64,000 nt of DNA. Source: Eucalyptus grandis. Taxonomy: Eukaryota; Streptophyta; Magnoliopsida; Myrtales; Myrtaceae. Every line of letters begins with the position of its first letter. The stretch's first letter is position 1. The notes beneath the pieces are model-generated. The model saw nothing but the letters and a program-made list of their open reading frames with translations. It was not told the DNA's origin and made no database searches. The stretch covers positions 18,556,559 through 18,620,558 of the forward strand of contig NC_052614.1 in the NCBI RefSeq assembly GCF_016545825.1, written 5' to 3'. Of this stretch, positions 11,484 to 22,843 are shown in pieces. A program made the translations under genes and the position numbers.

Positions 11484-12571
11484 ATGGCGAGGCATTTGGG
11501 CGGTGTTAGTTTCGCGGCGGCGGCAGTGGTGATGGCGGCTCTTTTGTCGGGATCTGCTGCGCAGGTGCCTGCGCCTCCGCCTGGGCATCCTAAAGGGGTG
11601 GTGACTTACACGGTTGGAGATGCCATGGGGTGGACTATAGCTGCGGGAGGCGCGGCGGCGTATGAAGCTTGGGCTAACAGTCAGATCTTCGAGGTTGGAG
11701 ACATTTTAGGTAAGTTGAGATCAGACATTTTAGTGTAAATTTGGTAGAGAACTACACTAAGCGACATTTCACTTTGAAATGTCTAGCGCCGTATAAGTTT
11801 GTTGGATTCCTAATTTTGTACGTCTCATACGCAAGAGTCATAAATGTCGAATTTTTATAAGTGATTATTTTTAGATATATAATTTTTAAATTATTATTTT
11901 TGATTTGATTGTACAATCGCATAAATATTTGAAAAACAAAAACGCATTGATGTCTGTTTTGGCGGCAAAAAAATCAGCATAAACATTGAGAGTATAATAA
12001 GAAAAATCCATACAAATAATCTTATCTATCATTAATTTGAGCATCATTTCTATCCAATCTTTGAAATAAGGTCACTTGTGTGAAATTTACTTCACATGCG
12101 GACGTAGTATGCTCTAATTTTCTAATAAAAGTACTATTTCCTTTGTTTAATGGCTTACTAATTCTTAGGTCCAAATGACGATTTTGTCATCTCCATGCAG
12201 TCTTCAACTTCAACGACGGAGCGCACGACGTGGCCGAAGTGACGGATACGTCTTTCAACTCATGCGACGGCACCAACACCCTCTCTATCTTCACTGCCCC
12301 GCCGGCGAGGATCACCCTCGCCACCGCCGGCCAGCATTTCTTCATCTGTACCGTCCCTGGCCACTGCTCGTTAGGCCAAAAGGTTGCCATCAACGTCACC
12401 GCCCCCAGCCCCTCCGGCACTCCCCCGTCATCCTCCTCAGCCGTCCCGCCCCCCAAGGCAGCCACTCCTCCCTCTGCTGCCACCCCGACGTCCTCCACCA
12501 CGACTCCAACTCATCCGCCCTCTGCCTCCACTCCGTCATCCTCAGCAGCTTCTCCACGGACCGGGGCGTAA
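11484..12571 (+). CDS. Phytocyanin C (stellacyanin-like), two exons, frameshifted tail
   Basis: Exon 1 is 11484-11709 (donor GTAAGT) and exon 2 is 12201-12571 (acceptor CTCCATGCAG). The product is 198 residues. Residues 1-26 are a signal peptide ending SGSAA. A Pro-rich linker and the plastocyanin-like domain follow (YTVGDAMGWTI, then FEVGDIL across the intron). All four ligand positions are filled: His in GAHDVAEV, Cys and His in CTVPGHC, and Gln in LGQK as in stellacyanins. It is secreted, with electron transfer or cell-wall redox as the usual family role. A loss of one base (modulo three) near 12555 compared with B shifts the Pro/Ser/Thr tail to a stop at 12569-12571. The other frame continues to 12813 and encodes a B-like tail with a GPI-type end (VSAVILTAAVALLTSP). 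C would thus be soluble unless the shift is an assembly error. Confidence 0.8.
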
Positions 12572-12813
12572 CACCAGCACCTTCCACCTCAAGTCCTCCA
12601 CCTAAAACAGCAACTCCATCGCCTGCCACCACCCTGCCGCCCTCCAGCACGGCTGCTCCACCATCTTCAACCCCGGCTCCCTCGGCAGCAGCAGCATCTC
12701 CTGCTGGAGATGCGGTTCCTCCTGCCCCAGGGAACTCGGCAGCATCGCTTGGCGTCACCGGAGTTTCTGCAGTAATTTTGACCGCAGCCGTAGCTCTACT
12801 TACTTCTCCGTGA
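12572..12813 (+). pseudogene. Out-of-frame GPI-anchor tail of phytocyanin C
   Basis: In the +1-shifted frame this stretch reads as the Pro/Ala/Ser-rich region plus hydrophobic terminus found in B and H. It is separated from the C domain by the frameshift near 12555, so it is untranslated as the sequence stands. Confidence 0.7.
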
Positions 12814-13099
12814 TCGTTGCAGAGTCAATTTTTTGCTATTAATTTGGTTATTACATCTTCTTTTTACCGGTTGCGGAAGATGAAATGATGATGAGAGTCG
12901 TGATCTTGGAGTTCTCATTCCCCGTCCTTCTTCTATTGAGAATAAAGAATATTTCGTCACCATGCTTGTCAATATTTCACGCCATGCAATGATGAATAGA
13001 AAAGCAGAAGAAGGGAACGTCTCCTTTTATTTTTCTGTCTCTTTGACTTTCATTGCATGACCAAATCAGTACAAATCTCAAGCACGGTTTAATCATACA
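12814..13099. repeat. 3' flank of phytocyanin C
   Basis: No gene. It is related to the flank after B, then diverges. Confidence 0.5.
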
Positions 13100-14910
13100 A
13101 AGCCCAATTTAATATCTCTTCTCCTTCAAGTTTACCTAAGACAGCACTGGAGCGAATATGATCTCCACCGGCCATACATAAGGCTTTAGATTATACCAGG
13201 AAGTGTATACCATGATTTTTCTGTCTGTCGATGACTGCACGTATTGCATGACAGATGTGAAGAAATAGACTGTTATCCTGGCAATAATGGGCCAAGCTAG
13301 TATTGGCAGAGAATCCCCCTGCTAAATAAGTTAGTCCAAGACCTAACACATCTACATCTTTCACAGCTAGGTACCAAATGCTCGGTGGTCTTCACTTCAT
13401 GACAGAACACAAACTCAGAGCTTACCCTAATCTTCCTTTTACATAGGTTATCAGCTGCAGCAACAGCATTGCAGCAAAGTCTCCAAAAAGAATCTCATCT
13501 TTCTGGGGCAGTCAATATTTCACACAAGTTTCTATATCTCACTGATCACAGTGTGGCAACTTGAAGACTTGGGTTTTTGTCATATGCTGTTTTCTTCTGT
13601 TACATTGCAAAGCGGTATGCAGATTTAACTAAGAAAGCTCCACTTCTATTCCAGGGCCAGATCACTCTTTATCTTCGTTTCTCCCCTGGCTAAAGTGAGT
13701 TTTGTGCACCATGGCCTGTTCCTCTCGATGTATCTACCCTCTTATAGGTTTGGTGTTCCAGGATTTGTTTCATTTTCAATGAGAACTTCAAAATTCCAGG
13801 CTTCTACCCACGAGCTCAGTGTCAATTGGATGCACCTTGTAATCCCTACTAGAATTCACCCGCCTGTATTTACATGCTAACAGATTTTATATTGGCTATC
13901 TTCCATGGAGCTCCTCGTTTGATCAGTTCCTTGCCTTCCAAGATTCTACTCCCCAAGACATCCTCCCTCCTTTTCTTGTCTCCATGAAGCTGCAATTAGC
14001 AAAGTAAAGTCCGCTGAGCCACCCAACTTAGAATTCTGAAGAATTAGTTTGTATCCTCCAGGCAAGCTTGGCAAGGAGAGCTAGGTTGAACTGAGAGAGA
14101 CTCTGAAACCCATGCCCCTTTCCGATTTAACTTCGGTCAAGCTTCCCCATCTTCTCCACTGCTCTGCTCCCCCACTTTTCTGTTGCCCGCGCCAAAATTT
14201 AGACCCAGCAGCATCCACTTGCTGACACCACTTCTTAAGAAAGTCAAAGCAAGACATTGAGCAAGTGGGGACTGCATTTGCCACTGTTTTTATGAGCTTT
14301 TCTCTCCCAGCTTGAGGTAACAAGAGAGATTTCCAGGCCGGAAGCTTTTTCCAACATCCTTTCTTTCGCATAACCCAGTGCCTCATATTTAGATCTTCCC
14401 ACAATACGGCATTCCTCCTTCAGTTTAGTACCTTGGATTTGACCTTCCTGCATTGACTAACAAATAGGACCAGACATCGGCTACAAATAAGAACAGATAG
14501 GGAGATAAAGTGGTATTCCTATGAAAGGATATATTTTTCAGATTTTTTGCCATTTAGTAATAGTTCACAGGCCACAGATGTTACACAAGACATGAAACAA
14601 CTCGCCCATCTTCTCTCAAAAACCATTTTAAGCATTACACATTCGTGGAAAACCCCTTTTTACACAGATTATATGATTTCTTCGTATCAAGTTTCAAACC
14701 TCACCATCCATCTTTCCCTTTTTCCCTCAACTTTATGTGATAGAATGCTTCATGGGCCACGATAATTGTATCTTGTATGAGTCTACCTTCAAGGAATGCA
14801 TTCTGGAAAGGAGCTATGGATCCAGGAAAAAAACGTTTGAGCCTATTCATAAGGATTTTGGAAATGATTCTACAAATGAAGTTACATGAACTGATGGGTC
14901 TATACCCCTT
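13100..14910 (-). mobile_element. LINE (L1-type) ORF2 relic
   Basis: On the minus strand, from high to low coordinates, the pieces follow the order of a plant L1 ORF2. They are YRPISSCNFICRIISKIL and FQNAFLEGRLIQDTIIVAH (14900-14700); the ADVWS region (about 14480); GRSKYEALGYAKER and LLPQAGREKLIKTVANAVP (14450-14250); SKFWRGQQKSGG (about 14170); GFRVSLSST then LALLAKLAWRIQTNSS in a shifted frame (14110-14030); and a zf-RVT stretch with NLCKRKIRV and [11 protein letters not shown] (13500-13380). Frameshifts and stops break it. The 5' part before the RT fingers is missing. The 13100-13320 part is assigned by position only. Confidence 0.75.
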
Positions 14911-15449
14911 TATTCCCCTACCGCCGCTGTCCCTCTGCTGTGCTCACTGCCCGCTCATCTGACCATCACCAACATCAGAGGCGTATCCGCCTCCGGACCA
15001 TGGGCGAAAGAGATAAGAGTGATTGCGGCGCTGTGTTTTTCATGTTAATATAGTGATACATGTCACTGATTTACCCACGTTTTGATTTGAGAAAATTTCC
15101 TTTGATCAAGATCGGACAAAAACATAACCTTAACGAAAGTTACTGCATCAGGAATCGAGTAGTAGACACCTCTCAAACACAGTAAAAGATTAAAAAGACC
15201 TTCCTTTTACGAGTAATTCAAAAGCAACATAATTAATCATATCTCAGGTTAATGTATTAATGGTGCATGGTGAGTACGGATGATTGAGATATCACCTATA
15301 CCAACAAGAAAAATCAACAAAATTGGCGGAAAATCAATCGAAATTATACAGACTATGAATTGAACACAGCTCCTAGGCCCATAGATCTGAGTGTTTCTTT
15401 ATTACATTGTTGATGTGGTTCGGCAAAAGGACATTTAACAATAATATCT
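14911..15449. other. Spacer upstream of phytocyanin D
   Basis: No gene is seen; moderately AT-rich. Confidence 0.4.

Positions 15450-15487
<38 letters not shown>
15450..15487 (+). repeat. CT microsatellite in the phytocyanin D promoter
   Basis: An uninterrupted CT run just before the TATA box. Such pyrimidine patches are common in plant core promoters. A longer CT/CCCT run is in the same place in the sister F (45737-45787). Confidence 0.8.
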
Positions 15488-15488
<1 letters not shown>

Positions 15489-15495
15489 CCCACCT

Positions 15496-15503
15496 TATAA
15501 AAA
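15496..15503 (+). promoter_or_regulatory. TATA box of phytocyanin D
   Basis: TATAAAAA lies 99 bases before the start codon, directly after the CT run. It is matched by the same motif at 45789 in F. Confidence 0.65.
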
Positions 15504-15594
15504 CAAGGATCCGCACGCATTGCGATCGGAAGAAGCAGAAGGCAGGCTCGACTAAAAGGAGAGCTGCATAGCAGAGGGCGACCTGAAGGAGCAC

Positions 15595-16182
15595 ATGAAG
15601 ATGGCAACTTGCATGAATTTGATGGCGTGGTTGATCACGATGATCGTGGCGGGATTCATGGAGGTCGACACGGTGGCAGCAGCGACATACATGGTCGGAG
15701 ATAGATTGGGGTGGACCGTCCCCTCCAACGTGTCTTATTACCAGTCTTGGGCTGCCTCCAAGACTTTCATGGTTGGCGACAAGCTATGTATAAGCCCCTC
15801 GTTTTACCTTGTTCTTTTTGCTTCGTTTGTTTCCTATTCCTCTTACATATACAAGGTTTTCTATTTCATTTAATTTGTCGGGCAGTTAGTGAAGCGATTT
15901 GCATTTAAATGTGAGGATGAATCAAGTTCCAATCATGACTTATTGTGTAATGTCTACAGTGGTATCGATTTTGTGCGTCGCATCATTAATGAAATGAGCA
16001 TATTGATTTCAGCTTTCAATTGGACGGGGACGCACAACGTGGCCGAAGTATCAAAGGCCGAGTACGACAACTGCACCCAGGTTGTATCCGTTCTGGGCAG
16101 TCCGGTGGAAATCCAGCTTTCCGATGTTCCGATTCGATTACCGGTACCGGAACCGAGGAAGCTAAGGTTTTTTTATTCGTGA
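15595..16182 (+). pseudogene. Phytocyanin D, cut in exon 2 and fused to an oxygenase intron
   Basis: Exon 1 (15595-15787, donor GTATAA) is intact: signal peptide ending DTVAA, then TYMVGDRLGWTVPSNVSYYQ and MVGDKL. Exon 2 starts at 16013 after TTGATTTCAG. It follows sister F exactly through NWTGTHNVAEV and YDNC to base 16120. From 16121 the DNA is oxygenase intron 1, which gives about 20 foreign residues and a stop at 16180-16182. The predicted product is 120 residues. It keeps the first copper His (THNV) and the first disulfide Cys. It lacks the later ligand Cys, His and Gln, the second disulfide Cys and the GPI end, so it cannot form the copper site. The promoter looks normal, so it may be transcribed. 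Confidence 0.85.
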
Positions 16183-19100
16183 CGATGCTGAGCGGTTGAA
16201 TTCGATCCGTTGGCCTCAGGCGTGCTTGGATTCTGGCTTTTTCCACGTGATCAATCACGGAATCAGCCAGGATTTAATGGAGGATGTCTTCGTCCAGAGC
16301 AGGTGGTTCTTTGGCTTGCCCTTGAGCGAGAAGATGAAGCTGTTGGGGAACGAGAAGCACAGAGGCCGCACTCCTCTGCTGGATGAGGTCCTCGATGCTG
16401 GGAATCAGATTTAGAGTTTGTGTCAGATGTATTCATTTGTTCCGTTTTTTGTTGTCAGATTACTGAAGATTTTGCTGCTTATAGTGGATTTAGATTAACA
16501 GCTGATGATTTTGATAGCTTCCTGTAATCAGCTGGTGGCTGGTGGTTGAGTAGCAGCTCTTAGAAAAGGAAGATGCAATTAGTTGGTTATTATTCCTGGT
16601 TGTAATTCTATTCTGGGAGGAGCGAGGATACTTCACCAGAGCTGACACAGAAATAGGAGCGAGTTATTTGAAGTGCTAACACAAAACCATGAGTAATACA
16701 ACAAGGATTTAGATGAAACTTGTTATTATTTCTATGGTTATCATTTTCTGAAGATCAGTCGAGTAGCAATGATTCCGCGGACGTTTTATAGGAGATTATA
16801 GGGAGGGATACTACATAGGAGTGGAAGTACCAGAGGATGATCCTGATGCACAGAAGCCTCATTTTGGACCAAACCTCTGGCCTTCTGAGGGTAACCAGTT
16901 GCTTGATATGATATCTGTGCAACTTCAAATTGTTGCTGGTGATATGTACTTATTTTGGTTTCATTGTTGTGTTTTCAATAGAGATATTGCCAAGATGGAG
17001 GCAGACAATGGAGAAATTTCATAGTTAGGCATTATGAGTTTTTGCTATGGATGATAAAGAGCCACGGGCATTAAATTTTGTTGTGAGTTGCAAGATGTGA
17101 AAGATTATTTAATCTGAGTAAAAGATAATACAGAGATGTTCTGTTTCTTTGACTGGAAATTTGGGCCTTTTCCAGTATCCTAATGGTGTGACCATCTTCC
17201 CCTTCCTGTTGCATCAAATTTTGCTAAGTTCCCTTAATGCCCAAGGGGGTTAAATTGCCCCTGACTGCCAAATTGCTTAAGCTCTCTTGGGCTCTCATTC
17301 TATGTTGGCCAAAGTGTAAATCTCTTCAAGTTATATGTAACTGCTCATTCAACAATTTCTAGGAAATTGTTCAAAAGCTACCCTGCCGCAATTTGAATAA
17401 AATATTTTCAGCTGTCAAGATTTACTATTAATCACACTGACCAAGAGCCTCAACTCAAATGTCTACTTATAGTGGTAAGGCTGATATTGTAGTCACAGTT
17501 TTCATTGCATAGGATCTTCCAATCAGTTGACTTTTGTATCTGATTATATCTCAAGAGTAATGCCTAGATGATCAATGTGGCAAGATCAAGTGCAACCTGT
17601 TGATATAAAAAAGTGATGGTAGTTAATTTGGTAATTTTTTGATTTGTGAATATTCTCATCAGAAATGTGGCGAAAGTAGTTGCAAGGATCATTGCTCTAG
17701 CACTTGATCTGGAGGCTGATTTTTTTGACATGCCAGAAATACTCGGCAAGCCTATTCCGATCTTGCGCTTGTTGCACTATGAAGGTAGATTTTATTTCAA
17801 TGAACTACAAAATAAAGCCGACAATTCTTTCTTCTCATCCTCTTGATAGGTCTAATCTCAGATCCCTCTAAAGGGATGTATGGAGCTGGGGCACATTCGG
17901 ACTTTGGGTTTATTACCTTGTTAGCAACAGATGATGTCCCGGGTCTCCAAGTATGAATATTCTCCTGTAAAACTGTTGGTGCAGACTCTAGGCATGGTTA
18001 TAATGCAGGGAACCTTTTAAACTTATTCAGATTCGCGAGAACAAGGATGCTAAACCTCAGGCATGGGAATATGTGCAACCTTTGAAAGGGTAAAGCCCAA
18101 CAGAACTTGAGATGAATATGTTCGAGATCTCATATTTAGAGTAACTTGGACACTTTTGGTGGAAGCCATTGTGTTAGGATTTTCATTCTAGTGATTTGTG
18201 GATTACAAATTTAACTTGGAATAACTTTGCTTTTAATCTGGTACTTTTGATTTATTGGAGCATGTATACGATAACATGTTTCCCTTATACGCATTATTGG
18301 AAGATTGCTTCATGCCGATGTTGAGTGGGATACTACCCCAGACTAGTCACAACTTTTTGACAAACATCATTGTCTGTCTGACCCTGATCTGCTACTATAG
18401 TTCTTGTTCATATGAAGGCAGCGATATGCCCGTTTAGAGAGAAACTATTGTTGTCAGATGGGTGATAAAAATGGGTTTCAATTCAGAAACTTAGAGAGAT
18501 GCCCTCATCCACTTCTCCTTTCCTATCTGTGATTTGCATCTGAATAAGTTTACATAATAACTTCGATCAGTTTAATCCTTTTGATGCCTTGATGATGATC
18601 CTCCCTTCCTCCCTCTCTCTCTCTCTCAAACACCCTCAGACAACTCACAAGATGGTTTTCTACCATTCTTTCCTGATTAATCATGTGCAGGTCCACGGTC
18701 ATAGAACTACCAAGCATTATACACATTCTACAATTATTAGAACCTGTCTCACGATATATGTCCAGTTGCAAGAAGTTTGAGAGGGAAAAATTTCGGGAGA
18801 GAATATCTCATTGCTCAAGCATCTTTTTTATTCCACATTACTTTTCAACAGAACATAACAACCTCACAATAATCCTGAAAAGTAACATTCTTCCATGGCT
18901 ATTTGGTACAGAGCGTTCATAGTGAATCTTGGTGATATGCTAGAACGATGGAGCAATTGTATTTTCAGGTAATATGCTTTAATAGAAGTCTATCCAAATA
19001 ATGTGGCATGGGGAAAGCTTTGAATATGAAGGTTGGAGATTTTCTAAAGCAAGCTACTATAGATTGGTAACCTTTCCCAAACTCCACCAGAATTTCCTCT

Positions 19101-20793
19101 GTTGTACCCTCTTGGCTCTTGTTGATATTAGTAGCCCATTAGTAGTGCAAGGGTATCTGCTCTTGACATTGCCTAGTTACTGGCCGAGTTGCCATGGGGA
19201 AAAAGTCCAAGTTAAACACAGTTGTTGAAATGGAATGATATGTTGCTGACCTGCATTACTTTCTACACAGAGTCCACTTTATGAATAATAAACCAGAAAA
19301 GGTTTTTGTTATTATTGCTCTTATTGGTCAAGTTTTCGATACTAATCCTTGTAAGTGTTCTGCGATTGCTGACCACAGATAAGGCTTAACATGCAATGTC
19401 ATCATGCTTCAAGATGTGTTTAGTAATATAGGAAATGAGCTTTTCGCATTAATTTTATGGGTGTCCTGCAATTCTCCATAATTAGCAAGGTCATTCTCTA
19501 TTATTTTTTTTTAAGAATTTGACTTGCTGATTTTTTGCTTCTTTTTGTCAAATTTATACTAATTTATACTTTTGTTTTGCTTTTGCAATCAGGTCCACGC
19601 TCCATCGAGTTGTAGGGAACGGTCAAGAACTGTATTCTCTTAGGCCTTTTGGCTCTCTCCCCACGCCTGTGCATTTCTTTTCTTGTTTTGGAAAATTCAG
19701 CAAAAGCCATCAAAAGAAATTTGAAGCTTGTCGAGTCTATTGAAAAAAATCCGATTGGTTAGGGTACTAGGAAGAGTAGAGTATAATTGAAGCCAATCTA
19801 AGACAGTTGTAAGCTGATTGGAAAGTGGTACTAGGTTTGAGATCACGGTTTAGTGGCAAGTCGGTTGAGAAGGTGATTAAACTCTTAGGACTTCCTCTCA
19901 ACTCGAGATTTTCTTCAGGGATAATTCACATTACTTTCTGGAAAAGAATTCTAATTGTTTTTCTTTCCCTTGTTTGCATATTTCATCCACTAACTTCTCT
20001 TTTCTTGATGAGTTTTTTTTTTTTTTTGGGGGGGCTAAAATCTCTGTTAAAAGTATTATTTATGCTCATGTTCTCACGAAATGCAGATTGCTTTCTTCCT
20101 GGAGCCTAACCATGATTGTCTCGTCCAGTGTTTGCCAACATGTATGTCAGAGAAAAATCCTCCCAAGTAAGCTGTCTTCCGTGGATCAGTTTCTTTCTTA
20201 TATATCATCAACATGTCGCTATTGTATTTCTTATGATGTCAAATCTCGGCCCTAAGATCTAGTTCTTCTCCTCCCTGATTCAAATGACTGACTTTATGCA
20301 TTTTGTTTGAGTGTTGATGCTCTGCTTTGCACGTGAACGTCGAAGTAAATATTGCGTGTCCAAGGATGATCCAAATTCATATGCCTGGACTTTTTGTTTA
20401 TGTTAAGAGGACTCCCTCTAAGTTTTAACTCCATGTTTCATGAAGAAAAATGTTTATTCTGGAACTAGGCATTGAGCTGTACCTTATTTGATCAATTGAT
20501 ACGATCGTCGCATGCTCACATGGGGTTGGAACCATTTCGCGAGCGGGGATCTAGGTGTTTATTTATCATAGCTACTCCAGTTATTAGTTTTTATTTGTTT
20601 CTTGATCGAGACTTCAGTTGTTATTAGACATGGTGCAAATCACCAAATTTACGCCAGCATCAGATCCTAAACTAAATTTCTTCAAAATTGATTCACGTGC
20701 AAACTTCCTCCCATCGTATGTCAGACCTACTTGGCCCAAAGATACAGCAATACTCATGCTGATTTAGATGTATACAGAAAGGAAGGGACTTAG
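16121..20793 (+). pseudogene. 2-oxoglutarate/Fe(II)-dependent oxygenase, pseudogene copy 1
   Basis: Soluble non-haem iron oxygenase family (DIOX_N plus 2OG-FeII_Oxy domains); the substrate is unknown. Exon 1 is missing: the copy starts inside intron 1, fused to phytocyanin D. Exons by homology to copies 2 and 3: 16220-16415, 16792-16890, 16982-17035, 17663-17784, 17850-17950, 18031-18089, 18912-18968, 19593-19638, 20087-20166, 20703-20793. The metal ligands HSD (exon at 17850) and the distal His (STLHRVVG) are present. The 2OG-binding RxS Arg is Leu (ELYS). There are stops at 16412 and in the 16982 exon (AGT TAG for TGT CAA). Donors are lost after 17035 (GT to AT) and after 19638 (GT to CT), and the final acceptor is AA instead of AG. 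The last exon ends QRYSNTHADLDVYRKEGT. Confidence 0.8.
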
Positions 20794-22255
20794 AGTTTGT
20801 CCGTAAGGAGCTGAAGCCTGTCAACCAGCACTTGTCCAGTAGAGGGTATGCTTTGAGAGCACGTAAAGAAGTGCATGATGAGCTTAGAGAAGAGCGTCGA
20901 ATGGGGTACATGCGCGTACATGCATATGCATGGGGTACATGCGCATACATGCATATGCATGGGGTACATGCGCGTACATGCATATGCATACACAATTAAT
21001 AATCTGCTTATGTTTATGCAATGGAAGAAATAGTTCAGTGGCTTCAGCCGTTCTTCGGTCTTCTTGCTTCCATGATGTAGCTCCCAAATTGGCAGTTTGT
21101 ACATGCAAATCTTTAAGAAAGGAAATAAAAAAGGGGACGCCTTGCACATTTCTTGGCACCGACTTTCCTGCGATTCAATGGACGAACAGTTGCTTCTTTA
21201 CGATAGTTTCGGTCAATTGGACTGTACATGCAACTTTTGGCTATTTGACAAGATTTTTGGATGAGGTAGTCGTGTCGCTAAGCCCACAAAGGATTTGAAT
21301 ATATAACGGGCTAAGAAGGAGAGAGCAGGCATTTCCGTGTGGGTGGGACTAGGAGTAGCATTAGCAAGAGCACAATCTGAGATCGTAAGCCGCTTTAGCT
21401 ACTACGCTGGCTGCTACTTTCCAAAAATCTTTCTGATCTTTCTCAAAGGTGGGATTAGATCAGTCCGATCTCGAAGTCCTCCCGTGACGCGCTTGACTGG
21501 CTAACGCTTCCGCTACGTTAAACCACAGGAACAAGCATTGGAAACAGAGCATTAGACAAAGACTTGGCTACCCCTTTACCTCTTTGTCCTCAATGTAGGT
21601 GCAAAGTCTCCCGACGCCCGAGTAGAGTAATAGTGAGTTAAATTAGCAGTTAACTAGTTAATTATACTCTTCTAGCTTTCTTGTATTCTATAGACTTAAT
21701 AGATTATGCAAGAGATTGAAATGGAAATATGTAGTGGAAACGGATGTTATGATATTTATTATTCCACCTTTTACACTCAAAATCATGACAATCTCGAGTA
21801 GGTCTAGTTCAGTTTTCAAATTTTTGATACTGGGAACTAAATCGATTGGTTATGGAACTAGTGCTTCTTGATCCCATTGATTCTTGGTTCTACTTGGAAA
21901 TTAGTCCACTTTTTATATTTTGTGTAAAAAAATTAAATTCCTACAATAAAGTGTAATAGTTCCACCTTTTCACTTCATGGCATATTTGGTGAAATAGATA
22001 TGTGGTTGTTTATTCATGGTGAAGACCATAATTCAATTTTCCGTTCAACCCGAGGAACCTATTTATGTCAATTCTTGGGTAGAATTGGCAATTTTGACCT
22101 TGGAACTAAGAACCAAGCCGATCTTAGGCTGGTTCTAAGTTCGTTGAAGTGGAAATCATACTAGTTATCCGTAAATTCAACCTTAAACCAGTTGGTCTAG
22201 ACTAATTCAATACGATTCCTGGGTTGAAGCAGTCTTGATGCTGACCCTATTTGTA
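20794..22255. other. Spacer between oxygenase copies 1 and 2
   Basis: No gene recognised. The part 20794-21560 matches the DNA downstream of copy 2 (34156-34800). The part 21600-22255 is AT-rich without signatures. Confidence 0.55.
20901..20987 (+). repeat. Three tandem 29-bp units rich in TGCATATGC
   Basis: The unit begins ATGGGGTACATGCGCGTACA and ends TGCATATGC; units 1 and 3 are identical and unit 2 differs at one base. The matching place downstream of copy 2 (about 34263) has only one 'atggggtac' start. Alternating purine-pyrimidine text and CATGCA motifs are frequent. Confidence 0.9.
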
Positions 22256-22843
22256 TTAACTCATTTTATAGTTGCATTACATAACATAGAGCATTAAGAC
22301 AATGACATCTTATCTAATGAATTGAATAAGAGATTTAAAAATACTAATCATTGATATCCTTCAAAAGTCTTTTAATTTGAGATAAGGCCTTGCTAGTATG
22401 CAAGAGCAATGGAATACCTCTCCTAGAACCCGTGTTTTTTTTAACCATGCAAAAATGAAGTATTACAAGAGTAAATTAAAAACAATAAACATACATGTAA
22501 ATATAAATAGTTTAAAGGTCTTTCCAATTTTAAGATCCATTTATTTCGTATAATAAATTAAAAAGTGTTTTCTTAAAAATGATTAGTTACATCGAATGGA
22601 ATAATAAGACAGAAAAAATGCTTTAAAATTTATAGAAAGGATTAAGACGGGGAACGAAGGCGTCACTGATGGCCGCACCGTATGCCTTTGCCGATTCTTT
22701 ATTTGTCCTACGCCGTCGTTTTCTCTCATTCTTTTTCAGCCACTTCTCATCCATCACCCTGCAACTCAAATTCCCGTCCGGCCTCGATCATCGTCGGTCG
22801 TCATCATCACCGTGAAATCAGTCAGGCGAACGGGACGGCGAGC
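22256..22843 (+). promoter_or_regulatory. Upstream region and leader of oxygenase copy 2
   Basis: It matches 40533-41167 upstream of copy 3, so the promoter was copied with the gene. A clear TATA box was not identified. The stretch 22670-22843 is the GC-richer presumed 5' leader. Confidence 0.5.

Noticed and set aside
16196..16414. Independent small gene starting at MNSIRWPQ
   Set aside because: This is oxygenase exon 2 read through from its intron; the true exon begins at 16220.
20693..20995. Cys/His/Met-rich frames over the 29-bp repeat
   Set aside because: They translate a tandem repeat and overlap the last oxygenase exon.
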